Notes under the pieces: model-generated
What the model saw: the letters and a program-made list of their open reading frames with translations, nothing else
Databases searched by the model: none
Told to the model about the DNA's origin: nothing
Translations under genes and position numbers: made by a program
In this document: piece by piece, positions 56,248-64,000 of the stretch
Numbering within the stretch: the first letter of the stretch is position 1
How the letters are laid out: each line of letters opens with the position of its first letter
NCBI GenBank assembly: GCA_019873645.1
Contig: JAIOAX010000019.1
Coordinates: 27,290-91,289, forward strand
Direction of reading: 5' to 3'
DNA: 64,000 nucleotides
Source of the DNA: Chloroflexota bacterium
Lineage (GTDB): Bacteria; Chloroflexota; Anaerolineae; B4-G1; SLSP01

Positions 56248-56655
56248 GGGCTCATAGCTCAACGGTTAGAGCGACCGGCTTCGGTGGACAGGATAGCTAA
56301 GTCAAGATTTGGATTATGAAGCTCGGCGTGGCAAGCAAAGGAGCACCACAAACTATGCAGTTAGAGGTAGTCTTCATAGCCATATCTTATTCGATAAGCT
56401 ATCTTCGTCAAGGGGCAGCTTATCAGGAAACTGATAAGTGTTCACCTGTCAAATTCGGGGAAGCCTAAGCCGTAAGGTATGGTAATCCCGAGCCAAGCCC
56501 ACTTCGGTGGGAAGGTGTAGAGACTGGACGGCAGGCGCCTTCGGTTTTTCGACCAGGGCGAAGGGACAGTCCGGCCCACAAACTCGAAAGAGGCGGCGAA
56601 AGTCGTGGGGGGAAGCATAACCGGTTGGTTCCAGGTTCGAATCCTGGTGGGCCCA
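56248..56655 (+). tRNA. tRNA-Ile(CAU) interrupted by a group I intron
   Basis: Exon 1 (56248-56280) gives acceptor GGGCTCA, D arm GCTC-GAGC and the 5' anticodon stem ACCGG. Exon 2 (56616-56655) gives CATAA, CCGGT, T arm CCAGG-TTCGAAT-CCTGG and TGGGCCC with discriminator A. Joined, the anticodon loop is CUCAUAA with CAU as anticodon. The G1-C72 pair excludes initiator tRNA, and the body resembles the minor tRNA-Ile2, whose C34 is changed to lysidine by TilS, more than elongator tRNA-Met. The split falls between U33 and C34. Confidence 0.88.
56281..56615 (+). ncRNA. Group I intron (about 335 nt) in the anticodon loop
   Basis: Core elements are in order: P-like AAATTCGGGGAAGCC (56451-56465), Q-like AATCCCGAGCCAAGC (56484-56498), R-like GTGTAGAGACTGGACGGC (56515-56532) and S-like AAGGGACAGTCC (56561-56572). 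The P7 pairing GACTG/CAGTC between R and S, and P4 CGGG/CCCG between P and Q, are visible. The intron ends in G before the 3' exon, as required. Boundaries are set by the need for a 7-nt loop; I could not make a convincing P1. There is no homing endonuclease frame. Confidence 0.88.
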
Positions 56656-56731
56656 TTCGAAATAGTCAATGGACGGCCTGGCAAGATGCAGGCCGTTTGT
56701 TATGTGTCGCCATTTGTGAAAAGAGGTTGGT

Positions 56732-57817
56732 ATGGATAGTGAGTCCATGTTAGCGCGGTTGGATGCCGTCGAGGCGCGTTTTGAAGAGTTGACGCGCCTG
56801 TTGGCCGATCCGGCCATCGCGCAGGATTACGAAAAAGTCGTCGAATACGCCAAAGAACGCGCCGACCTGGAAGAAACGGTCAACATTTATCGTCGCTATA
56901 AGCAGGCGGAAGCGGAACGCGCCGCCGCCGAAGAGATGCTGGAAGACACGGACGAGGATATCCGCTTGATGGCGGCAGAAGAATTGACCCGCCTTGAGGC
57001 GGAGATGGAAGCGCTGGAAACACAACTGCGCCAGATGCTGGTGCCCAAGGACCCGCGCGATGAACGCAACGTCATTGTCGAAATTCGCGCCGGGGCCGGA
57101 GGCGACGAAGCGGGCCTTTTTGCCGCGGATCTCCTGCGCATGTATACCCGTTACGCCGAACGCCAGGCCGGCTGGAAGACCGAGCTGATCAGCGAAAACC
57201 GCACCGGCATCGGCGGTTACAAAGAAGTGGTATTCGCGGTACAAGGCAAGGGCGCCTATTCGCGGCTCAAGTATGAAAGCGGCGTGCATCGCGTCCAGCG
57301 TGTCCCGGTGACCGAAGCCAGTGGGCGTATCCATACATCCACCGTCACCGTGGCAGTGCTTCCGGAAGTGGATGATGTGGAAGTGGTCATTGACCCCAAA
57401 GACCTGGAGATTGACACCTACGGTTCATCCGGTCCCGGTGGACAGCACATGCAGAAAAACGAGACCGCCATCCGCATTACGCACAAGCCTACGGGGATCG
57501 TGGTGACGTGTGAGAGCGAACGCTCGCAGACGCAGAACAAAATGCGCGCCATGAGCGTCTTGCGCGCCCGGCTCTACGAAATGGAGCAGGCCAAACAGGA
57601 CGCTGAAATTGACGCCGCGCGGCGTTCTCAGGTAGGCACAGGCGAGCGCAGTGAGAAAATCCGCACCTATAATTACCCGCAGAACCGCGTCACCGATCAC
57701 CGCATCGGCATGAACTCCTACAACCTGCCGGCGGTGATGGATGGCGACCTTGACGACTTCATCGAGGCGCTCACCCTGGATGAACAAACCCGGCGTCTGG
57801 CGGCGCAGGACGTCTGA
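56732..57817 (+). CDS. prfA: Peptide chain release factor 1
   Basis: A 361-residue factor that reads UAA and UAG. The codon-recognition region and the GGQ loop SSGPGGQHMQKNETAIRI are intact, with EKIRTYNYPQNRVTDHRIG near the end. VIVEIRAGAGGDEAGLFA is the family's middle signature. AAGAGGTTGGT precedes the ATG. It stands alone, without prmC, right after the tRNAs. Confidence 0.96.
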   Translation: MDSESMLARLDAVEARFEELTRLLADPAIAQDYEKVVEYAKERADLEETVNIYRRYKQAEAERAAAEEMLEDTDEDIRLMAAEELTRLEAEMEALETQLRQMLVPKDPRDERNVIVEIRAGAGGDEAGLFAADLLRMYTRYAERQAGWKTELISENRTGIGGYKEVVFAVQGKGAYSRLKYESGVHRVQRVPVTEASGRIHTSTVTVAVLPEVDDVEVVIDPKDLEIDTYGSSGPGGQHMQKNETAIRITHKPTGIVVTCESERSQTQNKMRAMSVLRARLYEMEQAKQDAEIDAARRSQVGTGERSEKIRTYNYPQNRVTDHRIGMNSYNLPAVMDGDLDDFIEALTLDEQTRRLAAQDV

Positions 57818-57840
57818 GGCAACGCGGGCAGCAGCTTATT

Positions 57841-57977
57841 CACCACAGAGCACACAGAGAGCACGGAGAATTTTTAGATCTTCTCTGTGTCCCCTGTGTT
57901 CTCTGTGGTATTTTAGGAATAGATTGAGCAGATTGATGGATCACACAAAATCTGCTTCATCTGCTCAATCTGCTGAC
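57841..57977 (+). repeat. Paired inverted arrays: CACAGAG/CTCTGTG and GATTGAGCA/AATCTGCT
   Basis: CACCACAGAGCACACAGAGA (57841-57860) and GCACGGAGAA face TTCTCTGTGTCCCCTGTGTT and CTCTGTGG (57881-57909) across a short A/T loop: a near-perfect hairpin of about 28 bp. A second hairpin follows: AGATTGAGCAGATTG (57921-57935) against AAATCTGCTTCATCTGCTC and AATCTGCT. Both stand between the convergent prfA and trpB2 genes and could act as a bidirectional terminator. Confidence 0.75.
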
Positions 57978-57994
57978 AAGGATAACAAAGAGCT

Positions 57995-59359
57995 TTACTC
58001 GGCCACCTTGGGCAGCTTCGCCAATGCCCGCTGGATTTGCTCCTCTTCGAGTTTGTAATCCGTCAATGCCTGCCGATGATAGGCATCGTAGGCCCCCAGG
58101 TCAAAATGCCCGTGTCCGCTGGCATTGAACAGGATCACCTTTGATTCTCCGGCAGCTTTGCAGACTAACGCCTCATCCATAGCCGCTTTGACGGCGTGCG
58201 CAGTCTCCGGCGCGACGATGAAGCCCTCGGCCTGCGCGAAACTCTGCGCGGCTTCGAGCACCTCGACCTGGTGATAAGCGCGCGCCTCGGCGTACCCCTG
58301 TTGCAGCAAGGCGCAGATGCTCGGCGCCATGCCGTGATAGCGCAACCCGCCGGCATGCACCGGCGCGGGGATGAAGTCGTGGCCGACGGTGTGCATCTTC
58401 GCCACCGGGCCGGTCTTGGCCGTGTCGCCCCAGTCGTAGGCGTAAATGCCGCGCGTCATGCTGGGACAGGCCGTAGACTCCACAAAGATGGCCCGCAAGT
58501 CAGGCCTGGCGCCGGTCAACTTGTCGCGCATGAAGGGGAAGATCAGGCCGGCGGCGTTGCTGCCTCCACCGGCGCAGCCGATGAGAATGTCGGGATAATC
58601 GCCCGCCATTTCCATTTGCTTCAGCGCCTCCAGGCCGATGACCGTCTGGTGTAGCAACACGAAGTTGACCACGCTGCCCAGCGAGTACTTGTACCCTGGA
58701 TGGGTGACAGCGTATTCGATGGCTTCGCTGATGGCGATCCCCAGACTGCCCGGCGATTCGGGATTCTCCGCCAGGATGGCGCGGCCGGCGTTGGTCTCGC
58801 TGCTGGGGCTGGGGACAACGTTGCCGCCCCACGTCTCCATCATGATGCGCCGATAAGGCTTCTGCTGGAAGCTGACCGCCACCATGAACACCTTGCACTT
58901 CAGCCCGAAGAGATTTGTCGCAAAGCTCAACGCGCTGCCCCACTGCCCGGCGCCGGTCTCGGTAGCGAAACCTTCCAGGCCTTCCTGCTTGCCGTAATAG
59001 CACTGCGCCACGGCGGTGTTGGGTTTGTGACTCCCCGCCGGGCTGACGCCTTCCCATTTGTAGTAAATCTTCGCCGGGGTGTCCAATGCTTTCTCCCAGC
59101 GATGGGCGCGGTAAAGGGGCGCCGGACGCCACATCTTTAACACGTCCTGCACTTCATCGGGAATCTCGATCCAGCGCTCGGTGCTGACTTCCTGGGCAAT
59201 GAGCGCTGCCGGGAAGACCGGCGCCAGATCATCGGGGCCGAGCAGTTCCAGGGTGACCGGGTGACGATAAGGTGGCGGCGGCGTCTTCATGTCCGCGATG
59301 ATGTTGTACCAATGGGTGGGCATCTCGTTGTCTGGTAGCACGTACTTATACTGTTTCAT
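57995..59359 (-). CDS. trpB: TrpB2-type tryptophan synthase beta chain
   Basis: A 454-residue PLP enzyme of the longer TrpB2 class, which joins serine and indole. The PLP lysine is at about residue 112 ([11 protein letters not shown]), followed by [13 protein letters not shown] and the phosphate loop [12 protein letters not shown]. TrpB2 proteins are typical of archaea and deep-branching bacteria and often lack a TrpA partner; none is adjacent. GGAGGAGGTCAAG precedes the ATG. It shares direction with the AAA ATPase and trpS upstream, so the Trp T-box may reach it. Confidence 0.93.
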   Translation of the reverse strand: MKQYKYVLPDNEMPTHWYNIIADMKTPPPPYRHPVTLELLGPDDLAPVFPAALIAQEVSTERWIEIPDEVQDVLKMWRPAPLYRAHRWEKALDTPAKIYYKWEGVSPAGSHKPNTAVAQCYYGKQEGLEGFATETGAGQWGSALSFATNLFGLKCKVFMVAVSFQQKPYRRIMMETWGGNVVPSPSSETNAGRAILAENPESPGSLGIAISEAIEYAVTHPGYKYSLGSVVNFVLLHQTVIGLEALKQMEMAGDYPDILIGCAGGGSNAAGLIFPFMRDKLTGARPDLRAIFVESTACPSMTRGIYAYDWGDTAKTGPVAKMHTVGHDFIPAPVHAGGLRYHGMAPSICALLQQGYAEARAYHQVEVLEAAQSFAQAEGFIVAPETAHAVKAAMDEALVCKAAGESKVILFNASGHGHFDLGAYDAYHRQALTDYKLEEEQIQRALAKLPKVAE

Positions 59360-59418
59360 CTTGACCTCCTCCTTTGCCTGGTGATATGGGTGATTGGTGA
59401 TTGGTAACTGGTTACTGA

Positions 59419-60117
59419 TTACCGATTACTAAAGAACTGTTTGTAGATGCGATAATGTGCGGTTTCTTCGTATTTCACCTCCTCGATGTGGCCTTCGTCG
59501 AAGCTGAAAATTTGCGCGTCCGGGTATGCTAGCAGGATCGGCGAGTGGGTGGCGATGATGAATTGCGTCTGCCCACCCGCGACCAGGAGTTGCAGTAAGT
59601 TGAGGAACTTGATCTGGCTTGTGGGCGAGAGCGCCGCTTCCGGTTCATCCAGGAAATACAGTCCTTTGACGTGATAGCGCCCCTGGAAATAAGCCAGCAT
59701 CCCCTCTCCGTGCGAGAGCGTGTTGAGCAGTTGTCCACCCTGGTAGCTCAGCCGGCCTGGGTCGCTCAACGCGGCGTCATCGAAGAACTCGGCCATTTCC
59801 CGGAACGTTTCGGCGCGGAAAAGCGATCCCGGCACATGGCCGTTGGCCCACGTTACGTCAATGAAGTCCACCAGACGATCCGCGTAAGGGTTATCATAGC
59901 CCGAACGGCGTTTCGGCGTGTCCCAGATATGGATACCACACTTGCGGGTCAACGCTTCCAACAGCGTGGACTTCCCGGAGCCGTTTTCACCCACGAAGAA
60001 GGCCACCGGCTTTTTGAACGTCAACAACGTTGTCCGACGCAGGGTAGGGATGTTGAACGGATAATACCGGTCGGTCGGGTAATACTCGTTGTGCAACCGC
60101 ACCTGGGTGATGTACAT
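59419..60117 (-). CDS. AAA/ABC-type ATPase, RecF/SMC-like
   Basis: A 232-residue ATPase. Walker [18 protein letters not shown], the signature-like [14 protein letters not shown], Walker [15 protein letters not shown] and IIATHSP are complete. Such single-domain proteins are widespread and usually annotated as AAA family ATPases; their role is unknown and some act in defence. GGAGGCGAGCG precedes the ATG. It lies between trpS and trpB2 with gaps of 125 and 59 bp. Confidence 0.85.
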   Translation of the reverse strand: MYITQVRLHNEYYPTDRYYPFNIPTLRRTTLLTFKKPVAFFVGENGSGKSTLLEALTRKCGIHIWDTPKRRSGYDNPYADRLVDFIDVTWANGHVPGSLFRAETFREMAEFFDDAALSDPGRLSYQGGQLLNTLSHGEGMLAYFQGRYHVKGLYFLDEPEAALSPTSQIKFLNLLQLLVAGGQTQFIIATHSPILLAYPDAQIFSFDEGHIEEVKYEETAHYRIYKQFFSNR

Positions 60118-60242
60118 CGCTCGCCTCCCTAATTGTCACTTAGTCGCCAGTCTGGTAGTCGGATAGTTACTGCATGCTTTTCCGAAGGCCGGCGTCTCTT
60201 GAATTTGCTCAATCTGCTGACCGCTGACGCAATTTGTCGGCG

Positions 60243-61304
60243 TCACGCCCGTAATCTGAACGCCGCGCCGCTCTGCAACGCCTTGCGCAGGCGTGCCCCG
60301 GTCAATCCCATCGCATCGTAGACCAGCTCCATCGTCTGGTGCGCTTGCGCCTGCATCGCCCGGGTCCCTTCCATCAACACTTCTTCGACCATCCCGGGCT
60401 TTTGGGCATAGGCGGCGCGGCGTTCGCGGATGGGATCAAGGAAGGCGTTGAGCGCGCGCGCCAGTTTACGTTTCACTTCCACGTCGCCTACCTTGCCCTG
60501 GCGATAGCGTTCCTTGAGGTCGTTGACCTCATCTACATTCGGATTGAAGGCGTCGTGGTAGATGAAAACCGGGTTGCCCTCCACCTGCCCGGGGATGTCG
60601 GCGCGGATGCGGTTGGGGTCGGTGTACATACTGCGCACTTTCTCTTCCACCGTTTTGGCGTCGTCGGAGAGCATAATCGCATTGCCGAGCGACTTGCTCA
60701 TCTTGGCCTGTCCGTCGGTTCCCACGAGCGTCGGCACTTCGCCGATGAGCACTTCGGGGATGGGGAACACCTCGGTTTCGTAGAGGCGATTGAAACGGCG
60801 TGCGATCTCGCGGGTGATTTCGACATGCGCCTCGTTATCCTTGCCCACCGGCACGAGGTGCGCGCGCGGCAGCAAGATGTCCGCCGCTTGCAGCACGGGA
60901 TAGCCGATCAGGCCGAACGGCACCGTCTCATCGTCCATATTGGCAGCGCGTGCCATATCCTTGATGCTCGGCAGACGGGAGAGCCGGGGCAACGTCACCA
61001 GATTCTCGAAGATGAGATTCAGCTCAAACGTCTCGGTCAACGCCGATTGCAAGAAGATGACGCTCTTTTCAGGATCAATACCTACGGCCAGATAATCCAG
61101 CACCACATCGTAGATATTTTGTCCCAGTTCCAATACATGCTCCTTTTCGGGCCGCGTGGTGAGCGTGTGCAAATCGGCGATGATAAAGTAGCACTCATAT
61201 TCATCCTGTAACGCCACTCGATTCTTCAGGCTGCCGACGTAATGCCCCAGGTGCAGCTTCCCGGTGGGACGGTCTCCGGTTAAAATGCGTTTCTTCTGTT
61301 CCAT
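60243..61304 (-). CDS. trpS: Tryptophanyl-tRNA synthetase
   Basis: A 353-residue class I synthetase. [19 protein letters not shown] carries the HIGH-type motif, and [14 protein letters not shown] the KMSKS loop. It charges tRNA-Trp with tryptophan. AGGAGGACTTAG precedes the ATG. Its leader is a T-box riboswitch (61375-61700), so it is induced when uncharged tRNA-Trp accumulates. The spacer after it holds another short AATCTGCT-type array (60200-60222). Confidence 0.96.
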   Translation of the reverse strand: MEQKKRILTGDRPTGKLHLGHYVGSLKNRVALQDEYECYFIIADLHTLTTRPEKEHVLELGQNIYDVVLDYLAVGIDPEKSVIFLQSALTETFELNLIFENLVTLPRLSRLPSIKDMARAANMDDETVPFGLIGYPVLQAADILLPRAHLVPVGKDNEAHVEITREIARRFNRLYETEVFPIPEVLIGEVPTLVGTDGQAKMSKSLGNAIMLSDDAKTVEEKVRSMYTDPNRIRADIPGQVEGNPVFIYHDAFNPNVDEVNDLKERYRQGKVGDVEVKRKLARALNAFLDPIRERRAAYAQKPGMVEEVLMEGTRAMQAQAHQTMELVYDAMGLTGARLRKALQSGAAFRLRA

Positions 61305-61325
61305 CTAAGTCCTCCTGAGTGTGTG

Positions 61326-61372
61326 GGAACGTTGGAACGTTTGAACGTTCAAGCGTTCCAACGTTACTCTAA
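61326..61372 (-). repeat. AACGTTGGAACG inverted array between T-box and trpS
   Basis: GGAACGTTGGAACGTTTGAA and CGTTCAAGCGTTCCAACGTT form a near-perfect hairpin of about 20 bp per arm. It lies between the T-box terminator and the trpS start, so it is part of the read-through mRNA. Related AACGTT words occur at 7619, 11796 and 34727. Confidence 0.7.
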
Positions 61373-61374
61373 AT

Positions 61375-61700
61375 AAAAAAACGCCCATCCCACTGCGGGA
61401 CGAGCGTTTGATTGCCCGTGGTGCCACCCGGCTTAGGTGCATGCTCCCAAACAAAAACGCGCCGTGACAGCGCGTTCGTGGAATCAAGCCAGCCTCACTC
61501 TTGCGAGCACAGTCTTGCAACGATGCCCTGCGCTCTGATAACGGTAGCGTCTCCGGCCCGGACTACTGACTCGGCTGAGCGTTCGGCGGGCGGCTCCTGG
61601 GCCCATTCGGTATCGGCGCTGGTACCGGACTCACACCTGGCTCCGGCTCTCTGCAACCCCGCTTTGATACGTACTCTTCCCAATCAAAGCCTTTGACGCC
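61375..61700 (-). promoter_or_regulatory. Trp-specific T-box riboswitch with terminator
   Basis: Transcribed right to left. The leader opens with GGGAAGAGTACGTA and AGAGAGCCGG, the stem I landmarks. The specifier region reads GAATGGGC (61601-61608), in which UGG (61603-61605) is a Trp codon. The T-box sequence GCCGGGTGGCACCACGGGC lies at 61414-61432. A terminator follows, ACGCTCGTCCCGC-AGT-GGGATGGGCGT with a run of T (61375-61407). Uncharged tRNA-Trp would stabilise the antiterminator and allow trpS expression. Confidence 0.93.
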
Positions 61701-61702
61701 TT

Positions 61703-61731
61703 TATTTAACCACGAACCTGCAAAATGTCAA
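61703..61731 (-). promoter_or_regulatory. Promoter of the T-box/trpS transcript
   Basis: TTGACA (61726-61731) and TAAATA (61703-61708) on the minus strand, spaced by 17 nt, a near-consensus promoter. Transcription would begin around 61696, just before the T-box stem I. Confidence 0.75.
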
Positions 61732-61753
61732 GCCTTGAAATCGCAAAATCACG

Positions 61754-62042
61754 GGTGCATTTCAACTTTGGGGAAAAGTCAGATAAACTTCTGAAATAAT
61801 ACATTCGATTGGTTATAAATCTCCTCCGGAACTCACAATGAGGCTAAGGGCTAACCTTGCACGTTTGCCCCCCGCCCCGCTCTCTTTGGGGCGGGGCGGT
61901 AGATAGGGGATTTTGGGCGGCGGAGCCACCCAAAATCCCCCCTTTGAGAAATCCCCCCCGCTCTTCTCGTGTGCGGGGAGAGCGGGGGCAGAGGGTGAGA
62001 GGGGAAAACTCAAAAAAACCTGTCTCCATCCCGAAATGCACG
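61754..62042 (-). mobile_element. MITE-like element, copy 4, with unrelated interior
   Basis: The left end GGTGCATTTCAACTTTGGGG is the reverse complement of the right end of the copy at 5973-6123. The right end CATCCCGAAATGCAC is the reverse complement of its left end. The element is thus inverted and 289 bp long. The interior differs and holds a large hairpin, GGGGATTTTGGGCGG against a CCACCCAAAATCCCCC copy (about 61908-61941), and a run of inverted GGGGCGGGG-type words. No flanking duplication is clear. Confidence 0.6.
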
Positions 62043-62125
62043 CCTTGACTTTTATCTGGTTGTATGTATGCTTAGATTGTAAGGTATCCAACGTAATGAA
62101 ACAACTCCACATTAAGGAGATGGAT

Positions 62126-62530
62126 ATGACTAAACTACAGACGATCGAAGGGATTGGCGATACTTATGCTGAGAAGCTGCAACAAGCCGGCGTAACTTCG
62201 CTGGAAGCGCTGCTTGAACAGGGGAAAACCCCGAAAGGGCGCGCCGAGCTTGAAGAGAAGACCGGCATCAGCGGCAAATTGATTCTCAAATGGGTGAACC
62301 GTGCCGACCTCTTCCGCGTTAAAGGGATCGGCGAGGAATACGGCGACCTGTTGGAGATCGCCGGTGTGGACACGGTCCCCGAACTGGCGCAGCGTAATCC
62401 TGAAAACCTCTACAACAAACTGGTGGAGGTGAATGAGGAACGCAAGCTGGTACGGCGGTTACCCTCACCGGCGCAGGTGGCCGACTGGATCGAGCAGGCC
62501 AAGCAGTTGCCGCGCATGCTGACGTATTGA
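62126..62530 (+). CDS. DUF4332 helix-hairpin-helix protein
   Basis: A 134-residue protein with two helix-hairpin-helix-like units, LQTIEGIGDTYAEKLQQAGV and FRVKGIGEEYGDLLEIAGV, the mark of DUF4332 domains. These are thought to bind nucleic acid or to serve as interaction modules; the function is not established. AAGGAG stands 6 nt before the ATG at 62126; the frame is open far upstream through the MITE-like element. A strong terminator follows the stop. Confidence 0.85.
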   Translation: MTKLQTIEGIGDTYAEKLQQAGVTSLEALLEQGKTPKGRAELEEKTGISGKLILKWVNRADLFRVKGIGEEYGDLLEIAGVDTVPELAQRNPENLYNKLVEVNEERKLVRRLPSPAQVADWIEQAKQLPRMLTY

Positions 62531-62550
62531 TCTGTGGTTTCAAGATGTAT

Positions 62551-62579
62551 CCCCAACCGGCACCGGTTGGGGATTTTTT
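62551..62579 (+). terminator. Intrinsic terminator after the DUF4332 gene
   Basis: CCCCAACCGG, loop CA, CCGGTTGGGG, A, TTTTTT. A perfect 10-bp stem with a clean U run, 20 nt past the stop. The convergent histidine kinase gene ends at its right edge (stop at 62578-62580). Confidence 0.9.
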
Positions 62580-63369
62580 ATTGTACGGATGGCAGTTGAA
62601 TGATAAATGTCGAGCCTTTGCCGCGCTCGCTTGTGAACCAGATTTGCCCACCCTGTTGTTCGATGAGCCGTTTGGAGAGATGCAGCGCCAGGCCGTTGCC
62701 GACGATCTGGCGGGTTTCTTCATCAGAAGCGCGGAAGAACATCTCGAAGACGTGGCTTTGTTCTTCCGGCAGAATGCCGATGCCGGTATCCTGTACTGCG
62801 ATGCGTACACTTCCCGTAACGCCCGGCGCGCACTCGGCGCTGACGGTGATGACGCCGCCTTCTGGCGTGTAGAGATGGGCATTGCTGAGCAGGTTCCCCA
62901 ACACCTGGACAAGGCGGGTACGGTCGCACCAGAGCGCCGGCAGCGTTTCGGGAATCTCGCGGACGAGGGTTTGGTGCTTGGTTTCGATGGCGCCTGTCAG
63001 GTTGCGCAGGGCTTCGTCGAGCGCATCGTTGAGCGCGACGGCAGTCGGAGTGAACTGCACGGCACCGGCTTCCAGCTTGTTGATGTCGGAGAGATCGGCG
63101 ACCATCCGCGACATGCGTTCCACATTGGCGCGGATGGTTTGCAGGAAATTCCGCTGGGCGTCACTGATGGGGCCGACGATGCCCTTAAGGAGCAGGTCGG
63201 TATAGCCCTTGATGGAGGTCATGGGGACGCGCAACTCGTGTGTGACCAGGGACACGAACTGGCGGCGGGCGCGTTGGGCTTCGGCGAGTGCGGCCTCCGC
63301 TTCCTGACGCGCTTGTTGCTCGCGCGCCAGGGTTTCCTTTAATGCGTTGATCTCATCCATGTCTGGCAT
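62578..63369 (-). CDS. Soluble sensor histidine kinase
   Basis: A 263-residue protein without membrane segments. A coiled coil (about 10-40, LAREQQARQEAEAALAEAQ) leads into the HisKA box FVSLVTHELRVPMTSIKGY. HATPase motifs follow: LGNLLSNAHLYTP (N box), VQDTGIGILPEE (G1) and GNGLALHLSKRL (G2). No PAS or other sensor domain is present, so it is a minimal kinase core. The start is set at 63369, where GGAG stands 6 nt upstream; the frame is open to 63435 through a word array. No response regulator is adjacent. Confidence 0.88.
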   Translation of the reverse strand: MPDMDEINALKETLAREQQARQEAEAALAEAQRARRQFVSLVTHELRVPMTSIKGYTDLLLKGIVGPISDAQRNFLQTIRANVERMSRMVADLSDINKLEAGAVQFTPTAVALNDALDEALRNLTGAIETKHQTLVREIPETLPALWCDRTRLVQVLGNLLSNAHLYTPEGGVITVSAECAPGVTGSVRIAVQDTGIGILPEEQSHVFEMFFRASDEETRQIVGNGLALHLSKRLIEQQGGQIWFTSERGKGSTFIIQLPSVQ

Positions 63370-63386
63370 AGGGTTCTCCATGAAAT

Positions 63387-63475
63387 AAAACGTGAAACGT
63401 AAAGCGTAAAGCGTAAAACGTAAAGCGTAAGCCAATCCTCACGTTTCACGTTTTACGTTTCACGTCTTACGCTTT
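63387..63475 (-). repeat. ACGTGAAACGTAAAGCGTAAA inverted array
   Basis: AACGTGAAACGTAAAGCGTA with AAGCGTAAAACGTAAAGCG (63390-63430) faces CACGTTTCACGTTTTACGTT and TCACGTCTTACGC (63440-63472): a hairpin with arms of about 35 bp. It fills the whole spacer between the PAP2-like gene and the kinase, immediately upstream of the kinase ribosome site. Confidence 0.8.
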
Positions 63476-63493
63476 TGAATTATTTTATCGCCG

Positions 63494-64000
63494 TTACAAT
63501 GCCGGGTTGAGCAAGATTGCTCCTGCGATGACGCCGCTGCCGAGCAGGATGCCGGCGAGGGTTTGAGCGGGCGTGTGCCGCCGCAGTTTGACGCGCGACC
63601 AGGCAATCAACGGGACGCTGACAATCAGGGGGGCCGCGGCCGGCCCAAACACCCGCAGGATGAGCATCGTCACGCCAGCGGCGGAGGTCGTATGGGCGCT
63701 GATCTTCCAACGCAAGGTGATGATGAACAGGATGAGCCATTGCACGAAGCCCGCGCCCGCCATCGCTGTCAGCAACGGCGGGGCACCTCCCACGCGCATG
63801 ACCAGCCAGCTCAGCCCGAAACCGGCGATTGTCACCAGCAGCGACCCTTTGCGCTGTTCCCGAAGCTGCACATCGAGATCGGTCACCCGCCCGTGGCGCA
63901 CCTGCCAGATGAGAAACAGCATCGGCATGACCATCGCCATCGCCACGTACAGTCCCACCCACGCCCAGACACCGGGCAGCGTCAGGCCAGCGACAATGAA
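63494..64000 (-). CDS. PAP2-like membrane protein, 5' end outside window
   Basis: At least 168 residues in frame to the window edge (the edge codons read FIVAGLTLPGVWAW), with about five hydrophobic segments. ISAHTTSAAGVTMLILRVFG and AWSRVKLRRHTPAQTLAGI match the C-terminal SGH and SR-x5-H-x3-D blocks of PAP2 (lipid phosphatase) proteins, although the final Asp of the motif is Gln here. The true start is beyond 64000. Confidence 0.65.
   Translation of the reverse strand, partial: FIVAGLTLPGVWAWVGLYVAMAMVMPMLFLIWQVRHGRVTDLDVQLREQRKGSLLVTIAGFGLSWLVMRVGGAPPLLTAMAGAGFVQWLILFIITLRWKISAHTTSAAGVTMLILRVFGPAAAPLIVSVPLIAWSRVKLRRHTPAQTLAGILLGSGVIAGAILLNPAL

Noticed and set aside
56449..56817. Minus-strand frames reading GPPGFEPGTNRL
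   Set aside because: This peptide is a common artefact from translating the complement of a tRNA 3' half; here it covers exon 2 and the intron.

Overview
The window looks like a chromosomal piece of a Chloroflexota bacterium, probably of the Anaerolineae or Caldilineae type (inference). The clues are the gene order rpsB-tsf-pyrH-frr-uppS-cdsA, giant secreted modular proteins that end in an aromatic-LPLVLR motif, a Trp T-box of the GGGTGGCACC type, many small toxin-antitoxin genes, and spacers packed with short-word repeats. No phage, plasmid or rRNA genes were seen.

Layout. 1-2931 (minus): glucan phosphorylase, cut by the window edge, behind a membrane protein. 2985-10060 (minus): core translation and envelope block (rpsB, tsf, pyrH, frr, uppS, cdsA, rho) with a terminator-like hairpin at the tsf stop and a MITE-like element between uppS and cdsA. 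10236-13077 (plus): a degenerate Amt-fold protein, an RsmD-like methyltransferase and an atypical response regulator. 13145-33491 (plus): two giant secreted proteins, a 4712-residue subtilase with seven repeated modules and a 1903-residue relative sharing modules and C-terminal motif. 33513-34682: iron-dependent alcohol dehydrogenase.

34766-43881 is a decayed defence and toxin-antitoxin island. A type IIG-like methyltransferase has a nonsense codon and a deletion that removed its NPPY motif. Its likely partner, a PLD-SNF2 helicase, is frameshifted. DUF3800, VapC and Doc remnants lie between them with an intact SDH-type serine protease gene. Two minus-strand promoters here share the same palindromic operator.

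43878-56118 is a carbohydrate locus: two Gfo/Idh/MocA oxidoreductases, a sulfatase-fold enzyme, a sulfotransferase, an oligogalacturonide-lyase-like protein, an IolB-like isomerase, a GH106-like hydrolase and an OppD ATPase. It is interleaved with HigBA and two TumE-type toxin-antitoxin pairs.

56174-64000: tRNA-Gly, a tRNA-Ile(CAU) interrupted by a group I intron of about 335 nt, prfA, then on the minus strand a Trp T-box with trpS, an AAA ATPase and a TrpB2-type synthase, then a DUF4332 protein, a soluble histidine kinase and a PAP2-like membrane protein cut by the edge.

Two sequence-level themes run through the window. One is a family of MITE-like elements with GGTGCATTTCA ends, one copy with a 9-bp flanking duplication. 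The other is a set of distinct short-word repeat arrays, often in inverted pairs, which fill spacers and in places enter reading frames. All family names are from reading the translations by eye; no database search was run.
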